Source: Marinimicrobium hydrolyticum
Lineage (GTDB): Bacteria; Pseudomonadota; Gammaproteobacteria; Pseudomonadales; Cellvibrionaceae
Length of the DNA stretch: 64,000 bases
Reading direction: 5' to 3'
Assembly: GCF_030848505.1 (NCBI RefSeq)
Contig: NZ_JAVDDU010000010.1
Coordinates: forward strand, 62,001 to 126,000
The notes under the pieces are model-generated. The model did no database searches. It saw nothing but the letters and a program-made list of their open reading frames with translations, and was not told the DNA's origin. Made by a program: the position numbers and the translations under genes. Positions 35,382-43,298 of this stretch are shown here, piece by piece (the stretch's first letter is position 1; the number at the start of each line of letters is the position of its first letter).

Positions 35382-36083
35382 ATGGCCAACGTCGACGCGG
35401 CGGAAATTGAAAAATTTGAAGCACTGGCCAGTCGCTGGTGGGATAAAAACAGCGAGTTTAAACCGCTGCACGATATTAACCCACTGCGAGCCAACTACAT
35501 TGATCGACGCTCTCCTGTGGCGGAAAGCCGCCTGTTGGACGTGGGCTGCGGCGGCGGCATACTGACCGAGGCTATGGCGCACAGAGGCGCCAAAGCCACC
35601 GGCATTGATATGGGCGGCGCCCCCTTAGCCGTGGCGCGATTGCACGCCAAGGAAAGTCAGCTGGACGTGGACTACCAGCAGATCACCGTCGAAGAAATGG
35701 CCTCCAAAGCGGCCGGACAATACGACATCGTCACCTGCCTGGAAATGCTCGAACACGTTCCCGATCCGGAGTCGGTAGTGCGCGCCTGCGCTCAGCTGGT
35801 CCGGCCCGGCGGCGATGTGTATTTCTCCACCATCAACCGCAACCCCAAAGCCTATGTGTTCGCCATACTCGGCGCTGAGTATGTTCTTAACTTACTCCCC
35901 AAAGGCACTCACGATTACGACAAATTTATTCGCCCGGCCGAGCTGGGCGCATGGATGCGCGCGGCGGGTTTGGAGCTGCAAGATATTACCGGTATGACCT
36001 ACAACCCGTTAACCAAACACTACAAATTGGACGCCACCGACGTCAGCGTCAACTATCTGGTGCACGCTAAAAAATCCACGTAG
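35382..36083 (+). CDS. ubiG: Ubiquinone biosynthesis O-methyltransferase
   Basis: This 233-residue SAM-dependent methyltransferase performs both O-methylations of ubiquinone synthesis. The opening [23 protein letters not shown], split here after ALASRWWD, is the UbiG signature. Motif I is [16 protein letters not shown], and [11 protein letters not shown] and [10 protein letters not shown] follow. The start has a GGAG ribosome site. It heads the run ubiG-mupP-yciK seen in Pseudomonas relatives. Confidence 0.97.
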   Translation: MANVDAAEIEKFEALASRWWDKNSEFKPLHDINPLRANYIDRRSPVAESRLLDVGCGGGILTEAMAHRGAKATGIDMGGAPLAVARLHAKESQLDVDYQQITVEEMASKAAGQYDIVTCLEMLEHVPDPESVVRACAQLVRPGGDVYFSTINRNPKAYVFAILGAEYVLNLLPKGTHDYDKFIRPAELGAWMRAAGLELQDITGMTYNPLTKHYKLDATDVSVNYLVHAKKST

Positions 36084-36126
36084 AGTTTTATATATGTTGA
36101 ACAACTTAGCTCAGGAGTCACCCCGC

Positions 36127-36807
36127 GTGCCCGACCAAAAAATCCGCGCCGTCATTTTTGATTTGGACGGAACACTGCTCGATACTGCCCCGGACTTTGT
36201 CGTCGTCGTCAATCAGCTTTTGACTGAACGCGACCAGCCTACTCTAGCCCCGGAAACCATTCGCACCACCGTATCCAACGGTGCCCGCGGGCTGATCAGT
36301 TTGGCGTTTGGTATCGACGAAAAGCACTCGGATTTTCCCGAGCTTCGCCAGCGACTACTGGATATTTACAGCAACCATCTAGCGGTGTACACGCAGCCGT
36401 TTCCCGGCATGATGGAACTTTTGCATGACTTGGATCAGCGCGGTATTTATTGGGGACTGGCAACCAATAAGCCTTTTGCGTATACAGAACCTTTGATGGC
36501 TGCACTGAACCTGCAACCCGAACCGGTGACCGTAATTTGTCCGGACCACGTGGAGCAACGCAAGCCCCACCCGGAATCGCTTCTATTGGCCGCGAAGCAT
36601 GTCGGTTGTTTGCCTGAAGAGATAATCTATGTGGGCGACCACAAGCGGGATATCGACTGCGGGCGACAAGCTGGCTCCATTACCATTGCCGCCGGCTATG
36701 GTTACATCGAGCCCGAAGACGACATCAATACCTGGGAGGCGGACTATCGAGCCGACAGCGTGGCAGAGCTGCGCTCAATTATCGAACAGCTTCTGATCAA
36801 CCAGTAA
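36127..36807 (+). CDS. mupP: HAD phosphatase, N-acetylmuramic acid 6-phosphate phosphatase type
   Basis: This 226-residue HAD hydrolase has motif I VIFDLDGTLLDTAPDF, motif II in LATNKPFAYT and motif IV VGDHKRDIDCG. By position between ubiG and yciK it corresponds to MupP, which removes phosphate from MurNAc-6-P in cell-wall recycling. Older annotation calls it phosphoglycolate phosphatase. The frame is open from an ATG at 36094, but that start lacks a ribosome site. The GTG at 36127 follows CAGGAG at good spacing and gives the usual length. Confidence 0.88.
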   Translation: MPDQKIRAVIFDLDGTLLDTAPDFVVVVNQLLTERDQPTLAPETIRTTVSNGARGLISLAFGIDEKHSDFPELRQRLLDIYSNHLAVYTQPFPGMMELLHDLDQRGIYWGLATNKPFAYTEPLMAALNLQPEPVTVICPDHVEQRKPHPESLLLAAKHVGCLPEEIIYVGDHKRDIDCGRQAGSITIAAGYGYIEPEDDINTWEADYRADSVAELRSIIEQLLINQ

Positions 36808-36859
36808 ATATTCGTTATTAAACACTGTATCGAAAGACACGAATTGCACGAGAAGAGTT

Positions 36860-37606
36860 ATGAAACTACCCAAGGATTACCGCCCTGCCCCCGACTTGCT
36901 TAAGGACAAAATCATTTTGGTTACTGGTGCCGGGGACGGCATTGGTAAAGTGGCCGCCAAAACTTTTGCGGCCCATGGCGCCACCGTGGTTTTGCTGGGG
37001 CGCACCCAGTCAAAACTGGAACAGGTTTACGACGAAATTGAAACCCTCGGCGGACCACAACCGGCGATTTACCCTTTCAACCTGGAAGGCGCTGCGCACA
37101 AAGAATACCAGGACCTGCGCAACGTATTGGAAGAAACTTTTGGCGTTTTGCACGGCTTGGTGCACAACGCTGGCGAGCTGGGTGAGCGCACGCCGGTGGA
37201 AAACTATTCTCCGGATGCCTGGATGCGCGTAATGCAGGTGAACCTCAACGCGCCCTTCCTGCTCACCCAAGCCCTGTTACCGTTAATGGAGCGGGCTGAT
37301 AACGCCAGTATTGTATTTACCAGCTCTGGTGTTGCCTACCAAGGTCGCGCCTTTTGGGGTGCTTATGCGGCATCCAAGGCAGGCCAGGAAAACTTTATGC
37401 AAACCCTGGCGGACGAGCTGGACGAAGCTTCGTCCATCCGCGCCAACAGCATTAATCCCGGCGCAACTCGCACGCGTATGCGAGCCACCGCCTACCCGGC
37501 GGAAGACCCAACAACCGTGCCGACGCCCGAAGCGCATATGCCACTGTATTTGTATTTGTTGGGGGATGATTCGGTGGGTATTAGCGGCCAGCAGTTTCAG
37601 GCCTGA
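36860..37606 (+). CDS. yciK: YciK-type short-chain dehydrogenase
   Basis: This 248-residue SDR oxidoreductase has the NAD(P) motif VTGAGDGIGKVAA, the structural NNAG-like LVHNAGELGE, the catalytic serine in VFTSSGVAYQG and the YxxxK in AYAASKAGQENFMQ. It matches YciK, a conserved gammaproteobacterial protein of unknown substrate. It closes the plus-strand run and is followed by a strong terminator. Confidence 0.92.
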   Translation: MKLPKDYRPAPDLLKDKIILVTGAGDGIGKVAAKTFAAHGATVVLLGRTQSKLEQVYDEIETLGGPQPAIYPFNLEGAAHKEYQDLRNVLEETFGVLHGLVHNAGELGERTPVENYSPDAWMRVMQVNLNAPFLLTQALLPLMERADNASIVFTSSGVAYQGRAFWGAYAASKAGQENFMQTLADELDEASSIRANSINPGATRTRMRATAYPAEDPTTVPTPEAHMPLYLYLLGDDSVGISGQQFQA

Positions 37607-37616
37607 AGGCACAGAC

Positions 37617-37655
37617 ACCCCAGAAGCTTATGGCTGGGGTTGTAACTGTTTTTTT
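37617..37655 (+). terminator. Rho-independent terminator after yciK
   Basis: ACCCCAG and CTGGGGT pair perfectly over a 10-base loop. Seven T residues follow at 37649-37655. It lies between convergent yciK and the DUF2802 gene. Confidence 0.85.
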
Positions 37656-37658
37656 GTC

Positions 37659-38042
37659 TCAGCGGTGCTCAGCCATGGCCATGGCTCCTAGCAGTGATAC
37701 TTCCGCTCGGGACAAACCGCAGCGGCGCGCTACTTCGTCAAGATCCAGCCCCTGCTCAAGCAGGGTACTGGCTTGTGAATAGGGATAATCCGTATTGGTG
37801 TCGGAGGAGAACTGAGCGGCTGCCGGCTCAGCTTTGATCAAACGCTTTTCCAACGCGATGAGTCGCTGCCCCATACCAATCGACGCACTACCAGTGCTCG
37901 CCAGCTCGCGCTCCAGACGCGCGCATTGTTGGCGCAAGGCTATAATGTGCTGACGACTGGACCAGAGTGCCCACAGACTCACCAACAGCGCCACTGCCCC
38001 TGACGAAGCACCGATCCACAAAGCCAGCTCTGATCCACTCAT
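37659..38042 (-). CDS. DUF2802 protein, end of chemotaxis operon
   Basis: This 127-residue protein has one N-terminal membrane segment (ASSGAVALLVSLWALW), a coiled-coil stretch (IIALRQQCARLERELA) and a C-terminal DUF2802 motif, ASTLLEQGLDLDEVARRCG, then LSRAEVSLLGAMA. That last part looks like a small helix-turn-helix. The gene follows cheW in flagellar-chemotaxis operons of Pseudomonas and its relatives; function is unknown. The ATG at 38040-38042 follows GAGGGCGG, and an upstream in-frame start at 38087 overlaps cheW. Confidence 0.8.
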   Translation of the reverse strand: MSGSELALWIGASSGAVALLVSLWALWSSRQHIIALRQQCARLERELASTGSASIGMGQRLIALEKRLIKAEPAAAQFSSDTNTDYPYSQASTLLEQGLDLDEVARRCGLSRAEVSLLGAMAMAEHR

Positions 38043-38055
38043 GGTCCGCCCTCGC

Positions 38056-38544
38056 TCAAATTTCTTCGAGCTCTGCCCACTCTTCATCGGTCAGCAATTT
38101 GCTGAGCTCAATCAATATCAACAGTTCATCGTTCTTGTAGCAAACGCCCTGGATAAACTTGGCGCTCTCCTCGTTGCCCACATTGGGCGCGGTTTCGATC
38201 TCGGACTGCTTCAGGTATACCACTTCCGAAACGCTGTCCACCAACATACCAATCACGTGATTATCGGTTTCGATAATCACCACACGGGTGTTATCGGTAA
38301 TCTCACCCTGAGATAAACCAAAGCGCTGCCGGGTATCCACCACGGTAACCACATTGCCGCGCAGGTTGATGATGCCCAACACGTAATCGGGCGCTCCCGG
38401 CACCGGTGCGATTTCCGAGTAACGGAGCACTTCCTGCACCTGCATCACATTAATGCCATAGGTTTCGCCTTCTAGACGAAACGTTACCCATTGCAATATC
38501 TGATCGTCCGGGTCGTTTTTACCCTTTTTGTCAGTGCTGGTCAT
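38056..38544 (-). CDS. cheW: Chemotaxis coupling protein CheW
   Basis: This 162-residue adaptor links chemoreceptors to CheA. Its two SH3-like subdomains show LQWVTFRLEGETYGINVMQVQEVLRY, split here before INVM, then GIINLRGNVVTVVDTRQRFGL and VGMLVDSVSEV-like VIGMLVDSVSEV. Length is typical of a single CheW. It has a GAGGAAAGC ribosome site. The 262-bp gap upstream (38545-38806), with a 6-bp hairpin at 38658-38674, may hold its own promoter. Confidence 0.96.
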   Translation of the reverse strand: MTSTDKKGKNDPDDQILQWVTFRLEGETYGINVMQVQEVLRYSEIAPVPGAPDYVLGIINLRGNVVTVVDTRQRFGLSQGEITDNTRVVIIETDNHVIGMLVDSVSEVVYLKQSEIETAPNVGNEESAKFIQGVCYKNDELLILIELSKLLTDEEWAELEEI

Positions 38545-38806
38545 ACCGCTTTCCTCAAAATCTCGTGTGCAAATTCAACAGGCGTCAAAAAAATTACGCT
38601 TTTCCTTGGTTTTCTCTTTATTGAAACTATAGCTGGTACAAACGTCGAATCTTACTCGCAGGCGATAAGCCTGCTAAATCAATGGGTTATAGCCGCCGGC
38701 TAGAGAGCAAAGGTTCCGGACACCTGTTAACTATAGTCAATTCACGTACTTATGTTGTCCTTTGTAGCAGCTATTGTGCCAAGCTGGGGCTTTTGAGCCG
38801 AAACCG

Positions 38807-39634
38807 TCAGGCGCGCTGCCTGCGCTCGGCTTCCATCAAAATTTGGCCGATGCGCGGCACATCCAGCAATGCGCACATCCGTTCTTTCACCATACCAGCC
38901 AGCCACGGCCGTTTGCTTCGCTCGCCACGCCATTTGACATCACTCGGTTCCAGAGTGACCGGCTGACGTACGGAGTCCACAGCCAGACCCCAAGGTACAC
39001 CATCGATAGAAATCACGTATTTGGCGCTGTCCAAAAACGCTTCGTCATAGCGCTCGGGCATGACGAATTTGGCCGTGTTAACGGTGCGAATCTTTCCCGC
39101 GGGTGTTGGCTGAATGCCCATAAACCAATCCACCTGGCCGAACAGTGGCGTAAGCGCATCGGTAATGGGCTGGATCTGACCCAGAGAAATCAGAGGTACC
39201 GCCAACGTTAGCCCAGAGACATCGAACAGCAACACATCAAAACGGCTCTGAGCCCAAGCTGGGCGGCCGTTGGGCAACCACTCCAAATCCTTGGCCTGGT
39301 AACTAAACGCCTCGGCGCTGACAGGCTCGACAATGGCTTCTTCAATGTCAGGCGCTAAGGTCGACGGCACTTGCGTAGAAGCCAGTGGCTCTTGGATGGC
39401 TTCAGGGAGAGGCGTCGGTTCAGGATCAGAAACCAGTGTGTGCACGGGTTCGATCACACTCTCTGCTCGCTCCAGTTCCTGAGCGCTAATAGCGGCGCTG
39501 TACAATAGTTTTTGCAGTCGTTCGCGCTGTTCTTCCAACGGGTCCGCATAGCGTGTGGGTGACGCGGCTTCATCGGTGTCCAGAAGCGCGTCGAAATAAT
39601 TCTGTAAAACCTGATCCGGCGACGGCTGTTTCAT
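38807..39634 (-). CDS. CheW-domain protein with N-terminal extension (ParP-like)
   Basis: This 275-residue protein has an acidic, proline-rich, disordered N-terminal part (residues 20-120) and a C-terminal CheW-like domain (LLFDVSGLTLAVPLISLGQI, then YVISIDGVPWGLAVDSV). It overlaps the ParA-like gene by 4 bp. In Vibrio and Pseudomonas the equivalent pair, ParC with a CheW-like ParP, positions chemotaxis arrays at the cell pole. The tail carries ALLDVPRIGQILMEAERR. Function is inferred from gene pairing. Confidence 0.8.
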   Translation of the reverse strand: MKQPSPDQVLQNYFDALLDTDEAASPTRYADPLEEQRERLQKLLYSAAISAQELERAESVIEPVHTLVSDPEPTPLPEAIQEPLASTQVPSTLAPDIEEAIVEPVSAEAFSYQAKDLEWLPNGRPAWAQSRFDVLLFDVSGLTLAVPLISLGQIQPITDALTPLFGQVDWFMGIQPTPAGKIRTVNTAKFVMPERYDEAFLDSAKYVISIDGVPWGLAVDSVRQPVTLEPSDVKWRGERSKRPWLAGMVKERMCALLDVPRIGQILMEAERRQRA

Positions 39635-40434
39635 GGTGCCACCTTATCCGGTGCGCCGCGCTGGGGCTCACGCTGACACAGCCAGCGGTAGAGGGAGCGA
39701 TAGGCTTCTACGCCACGACTCTCTGGCTCGTAAACATGCGGTGCCTGACCAGCTTTACTGGCATCCCGGAATTTAGTGTCTATAGGGATCATGCCTGGCC
39801 ACACGTGCTTGGGGTAAGTGTTGCGAATGGTGAGCAAACTGCTCACCGAGGCCTGAGTGCGGCGGTCAAACATCACCGGTAAGATGGTGTATTCCAGAGG
39901 CTGGCGGCGTGACTTGCTCATCATGGTGAGCGTATGCACCATCCGCTCCAGCCCCTTGAGCGCCAGAAACTCAGTTTGCACCGGCATAACAAGGCGCTGC
40001 GCCGCCGCCAACGCATTAACCATCAAGACGCCGAGCAGAGGCGGCGTATCCATAATAACCAAATCGTAATCGTCATAAATCTGCGCTAGCGCGCGGGTGA
40101 GGACCAGCCCCATCCCCTCCTGTCCCATCGATTGTCTTTCCAATGTAGCCAGTGCGGTGGACGCCGGCAGTACGTCCAGGTTGTCTGTACCTGAGGAGTG
40201 TATCAATCGCCGCACGCTTTCCTGAGTCAGGCTCTTACGCTCCTGAAACAGTGTAAATACGCTTAATTCCAAGGTGTCGGGATCTTGACGGAAATAGCTG
40301 GTGAGGGACCCGTGCGGATCTAGGTCCAAGAGCAGGACGCGCTTGCCCTGCTCGGCGGCTAAACCGCCCAGGGCAACGGTGGTAGTGGTCTTGCCTACAC
40401 CACCTTTTTGATTGGCTACCGTCCAAACTCGCAA
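39631..40434 (-). CDS. parC: ParA-type ATPase for polar chemotaxis arrays (ParC)
   Basis: This 267-residue deviant Walker ATPase has VANQKGGVGKTTTTVALG at residues 6-23, LLLDLDPHGSLT and VIMDTPPLLG. It resembles the ParC proteins that place chemoreceptor arrays at flagellated poles, as expected between motD and a CheW-domain gene. It has no plasmid-type parB partner here. The start codon is TTG at 40432-40434, preceded by AAAAGGTAGC. The symbol parC here is not topoisomerase IV. Confidence 0.85.
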   Translation of the reverse strand: MRVWTVANQKGGVGKTTTTVALGGLAAEQGKRVLLLDLDPHGSLTSYFRQDPDTLELSVFTLFQERKSLTQESVRRLIHSSGTDNLDVLPASTALATLERQSMGQEGMGLVLTRALAQIYDDYDLVIMDTPPLLGVLMVNALAAAQRLVMPVQTEFLALKGLERMVHTLTMMSKSRRQPLEYTILPVMFDRRTQASVSSLLTIRNTYPKHVWPGMIPIDTKFRDASKAGQAPHVYEPESRGVEAYRSLYRWLCQREPQRGAPDKVAP

Positions 40435-40527
40435 AATAGCTACCTTTTGTCCTGCTCAGAAACGGCAGGAATCTGTCTTGTGACCGCGTTATCAAGAACG
40501 CCTGTAGAGCTTGAGCAATTTCTGTGC

Positions 40528-41451
40528 CTATCGCGAACGATCCCTTGGCAAATCCGGATCGCTGGAAAATAGTAAATCCCCGTCCTCCAACTCGATGGCC
40601 TCAATCAGTGCTTCGCTGCCGTCTGGCGCTTCAGTGGGCAACTCCTGTATTGAAGGCCTGCGCTCCGCCTCGGCGGGCGCTAAGCGGGACTCCACGCTGG
40701 CGCTGGGTCGCTCGATTTTCGCGCGGGCAATCATCAATGCAACACGCCGGTTCTGTGCTCGGCCTATAGGGGTATCGTTGCTGGCCGCCGGCTGATGCTC
40801 ACCATAACCCACCGCAGACAGTCGTTCAGCGGCTACGCCGTCGCGCTCCAGCAGTTTAACCATCGCCGCCGCGCGAGCTGCAGACAACTCCCAGTTACTG
40901 GGAAAACGCGCACTGCTGATCGGCACATTGTCAGTGTGCCCTTCCACTTGTATGGGGTTATCCCGGTCCTTCAAGATGGCGGCAATTTGGGAAAAAATCT
41001 GCTGTGCCTCCACACTTGGTTCGGCGCTGGCGGATCCAAACAAAATGCTGTCCTGAACTTCAATCTGCAACCAGAATTCGTTGCTGTGAACTTGTATCAG
41101 CCGGTCATCAATGAGCGAACCAAACTCTTCGGAAAAAATCTCCGACAGTTGCTCCAGACCATCGAAGCCGTCGCCCAGTTGATCGCCCTCCCCCGCCACA
41201 TGATCAAGCGGCAACTCAATAACACTGGTGGCTGGTGCGCGGCTAACTTCACCCACCTGGATAGGTTGCATCGAGCGGGGGCTAAACGCCTCCATCAAAG
41301 TTTCGGAAAGTTGCCGATGCTTGTTCTCACTCACTTGGGAGACTGAATACATCACCACAAAAAACGCAAACAATAGGGTGATGAAGTCGGCGTAGGAAAC
41401 CAGCCAGCGCTCGTGATTAACATGCAGTTCAACGGGTTTACGGCGCGGCAT
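40528..41451 (-). CDS. motD: Flagellar stator protein MotD (MotB-like)
   Basis: This 307-residue protein anchors the stator to peptidoglycan. It has one membrane segment with the proton-binding aspartate, WLVSYADFITLLFAFFVVMY. The OmpA-like domain (about 140-265) shows VEGHTDNVPIS and ARAAAMVKLL. A C-terminal extension of about 45 residues follows. It pairs with MotC, 8 bp upstream, as the second stator set used by Pseudomonas-type polar flagella. Confidence 0.93.
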   Translation of the reverse strand: MPRRKPVELHVNHERWLVSYADFITLLFAFFVVMYSVSQVSENKHRQLSETLMEAFSPRSMQPIQVGEVSRAPATSVIELPLDHVAGEGDQLGDGFDGLEQLSEIFSEEFGSLIDDRLIQVHSNEFWLQIEVQDSILFGSASAEPSVEAQQIFSQIAAILKDRDNPIQVEGHTDNVPISSARFPSNWELSAARAAAMVKLLERDGVAAERLSAVGYGEHQPAASNDTPIGRAQNRRVALMIARAKIERPSASVESRLAPAEAERRPSIQELPTEAPDGSEALIEAIELEDGDLLFSSDPDLPRDRSR

Positions 41452-41459
41452 GGCAAAGC

Positions 41460-42200
41460 CTATTGAAGGTAGCCGGTGAGTTTCATTTCGATGGCCCGGG
41501 GGTTTTCACCGTCGGCAATGGCAATAATTCCCTCAATCATCAATTCCCGATGTTGGGAGCGTTCGTTGATGCACATTTTCAGTTTATTGGCGATGGGCAG
41601 GAGAAACAAATTGGCCAAGGCTACGCCGTAAATCGTCGCCACAAACGCCAGTGCGATACCCGGCCCCAGCTGCTCCGGGTCGGCCAAGTTGCGCATCACA
41701 TGGATCAAACCCATGACCGCACCGATGATACCGATGGTGGGCGAATAGCCACCCATGCTTTCATAGAACCGAACCGCGTCCTGATCCCGCTGCTCGTCCA
41801 GTACCAGTTCATTTTCCATGACACGGCGAATCACTTCCGGTTCGCTGCCATCAACCATCAATTGCAAACCTTTACGGGCGAAGGGGTCGGTTTCGCGTTC
41901 GGCAATTTCCTCCAGCCCTAGCAGCCCTTCCTTACGCGCCGTCACCGACCAACGCACAATTTTGTCGATGCCGCCGCGAAAGGCGTTTTGCGGTGGCTTG
42001 AATATCCAGCGAAAGATTTTTATCGCTCGCTTTAAATGCACCATGGGCGTTTGCAACATGGCCGCACCCAGGGTGCCGCCAAAAACGATCAAAGCCGCGG
42101 GGCCGTTGATGAGTGTGGAGATGGCGCCACCCTCGATGAAGTTGCCCCCAAGCAGAACCGCAAAACCGATGATAACGCCGAGAATACTGAGAATATCCAT
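41460..42200 (-). CDS. motC: Flagellar stator protein MotC (MotA-like)
   Basis: This 246-residue inner-membrane protein has four membrane segments: two near the N-terminus (ILSILGVIIGFAVLLG, then LINGPAALIVFGGTLGA) and two after the cytoplasmic loop (GGYSPTIGIIGAVMGLIHVM, then GIALAFVATIYGVALANLF). MotC and MotD form the ion channel that turns the rotor. The start immediately follows the cheB stop. Confidence 0.94.
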   Translation of the reverse strand: MDILSILGVIIGFAVLLGGNFIEGGAISTLINGPAALIVFGGTLGAAMLQTPMVHLKRAIKIFRWIFKPPQNAFRGGIDKIVRWSVTARKEGLLGLEEIAERETDPFARKGLQLMVDGSEPEVIRRVMENELVLDEQRDQDAVRFYESMGGYSPTIGIIGAVMGLIHVMRNLADPEQLGPGIALAFVATIYGVALANLFLLPIANKLKMCINERSQHRELMIEGIIAIADGENPRAIEMKLTGYLQ

Positions 42201-43265
42201 CTACAACACCTCGCGAGCTATGCTCGGGCCCATATCCGTGAGGCTGAGTATCCGATCCGTCAGCCCGGCCTGGGCCACCGCCATGGGCATGCCGTAAATC
42301 ACACTGCTGGCTTCATCCTGAGCCCAGATTTCCGAGCCCACCGCTTTCAGCATGCGTGCCCCTTCTCGACCGTCTGAACCCATTCCGGTTAAGACCACAC
42401 CCAAAACACCAGCACCGAACTGCTTGGCAGCCGAGCCAAAAGTAATGTCCAGGGAGGGTTTATAGGTCACCCGATCATCCTGCATGATTTTAACCGTAGC
42501 GCCGTCACCATGGCGCTCAACCAGCATTTGTTTGCCGCCGGGGGCCAACAGGGCCAGGCCTGGCTCCAGCCGGTCACCATCCACCGCTTCACGAACACGG
42601 ATCTGACATTGTTTGTCGAGCCGATCGGCAAACGCTTTGGTGAAATTTTCCGGCATGTGCTGAACCAGTAAGATGGGCGCCGCAAAAACTCTGGGAAGGC
42701 GAACCAGTACATCGGTCAGAGCCACCGGGCCACCAGTGGATGCACCGATAATCACCAGCTCAGGTCTGGCTCTGGAAGAACGGGCTTTGGGTGCTGATAT
42801 CGGGCGCGGTTGTACCGGCACCGCTGGGCGCTCCGGCTGGGGGGAGACCTTAGGTATGGGTGTGCGGCCACTTTTTCCGAGTGTTAACAGGCGCTCATGC
42901 AGCTTGTCACTTAGACTCTGCGCACGCTGGGAGACTTCGCCAAAGTTTTTGGGCATAAAGTCCAGCGCGCCGGCGGCCAGTGCGTCCAAGGTGACTCGAG
43001 CGCCTTCGTAGGTCAGAGAGGAAAACATGAGAATGGGGGTCGGGCACTGCGCCATAATCAAACGCACGGCGGTTACGCCATCCATCACCGGCATCTCAAA
43101 ATCCATAGTGATGATATCGGGTTTGAGGCTCAGGGTTTTGTCCACCGCCTCGCGCCCATTGCCCGCAATACCGACCACCTGGAGATCAGGGTGCCGGTTA
43201 ATGATTTCCTTCAACCGTTGTTGAAAGAAATTGGAATCGTCGACCACTAATACCCTTAGGGGCAT
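42201..43265 (-). CDS. cheB: Chemotaxis methylesterase/glutamine deamidase CheB
   Basis: This 354-residue response regulator has an N-terminal receiver domain (VVDDSNFFQQRL, phospho-Asp in DIITMDFEMPVMDG). A linker of about 40 residues joins it to the methylesterase domain, with catalytic serine in IGASTGGPVAL, histidine in LVQHMPENFTKAFA and aspartate in GMGSDGREGA. It removes methyl groups from receptors during adaptation. No cheR is present in the window. Confidence 0.97.
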   Translation of the reverse strand: MPLRVLVVDDSNFFQQRLKEIINRHPDLQVVGIAGNGREAVDKTLSLKPDIITMDFEMPVMDGVTAVRLIMAQCPTPILMFSSLTYEGARVTLDALAAGALDFMPKNFGEVSQRAQSLSDKLHERLLTLGKSGRTPIPKVSPQPERPAVPVQPRPISAPKARSSRARPELVIIGASTGGPVALTDVLVRLPRVFAAPILLVQHMPENFTKAFADRLDKQCQIRVREAVDGDRLEPGLALLAPGGKQMLVERHGDGATVKIMQDDRVTYKPSLDITFGSAAKQFGAGVLGVVLTGMGSDGREGARMLKAVGSEIWAQDEASSVIYGMPMAVAQAGLTDRILSLTDMGPSIAREVL

Positions 43266-43298
43266 AGGTTAAAACTCCACTGCAAGAGCGACGCGCTG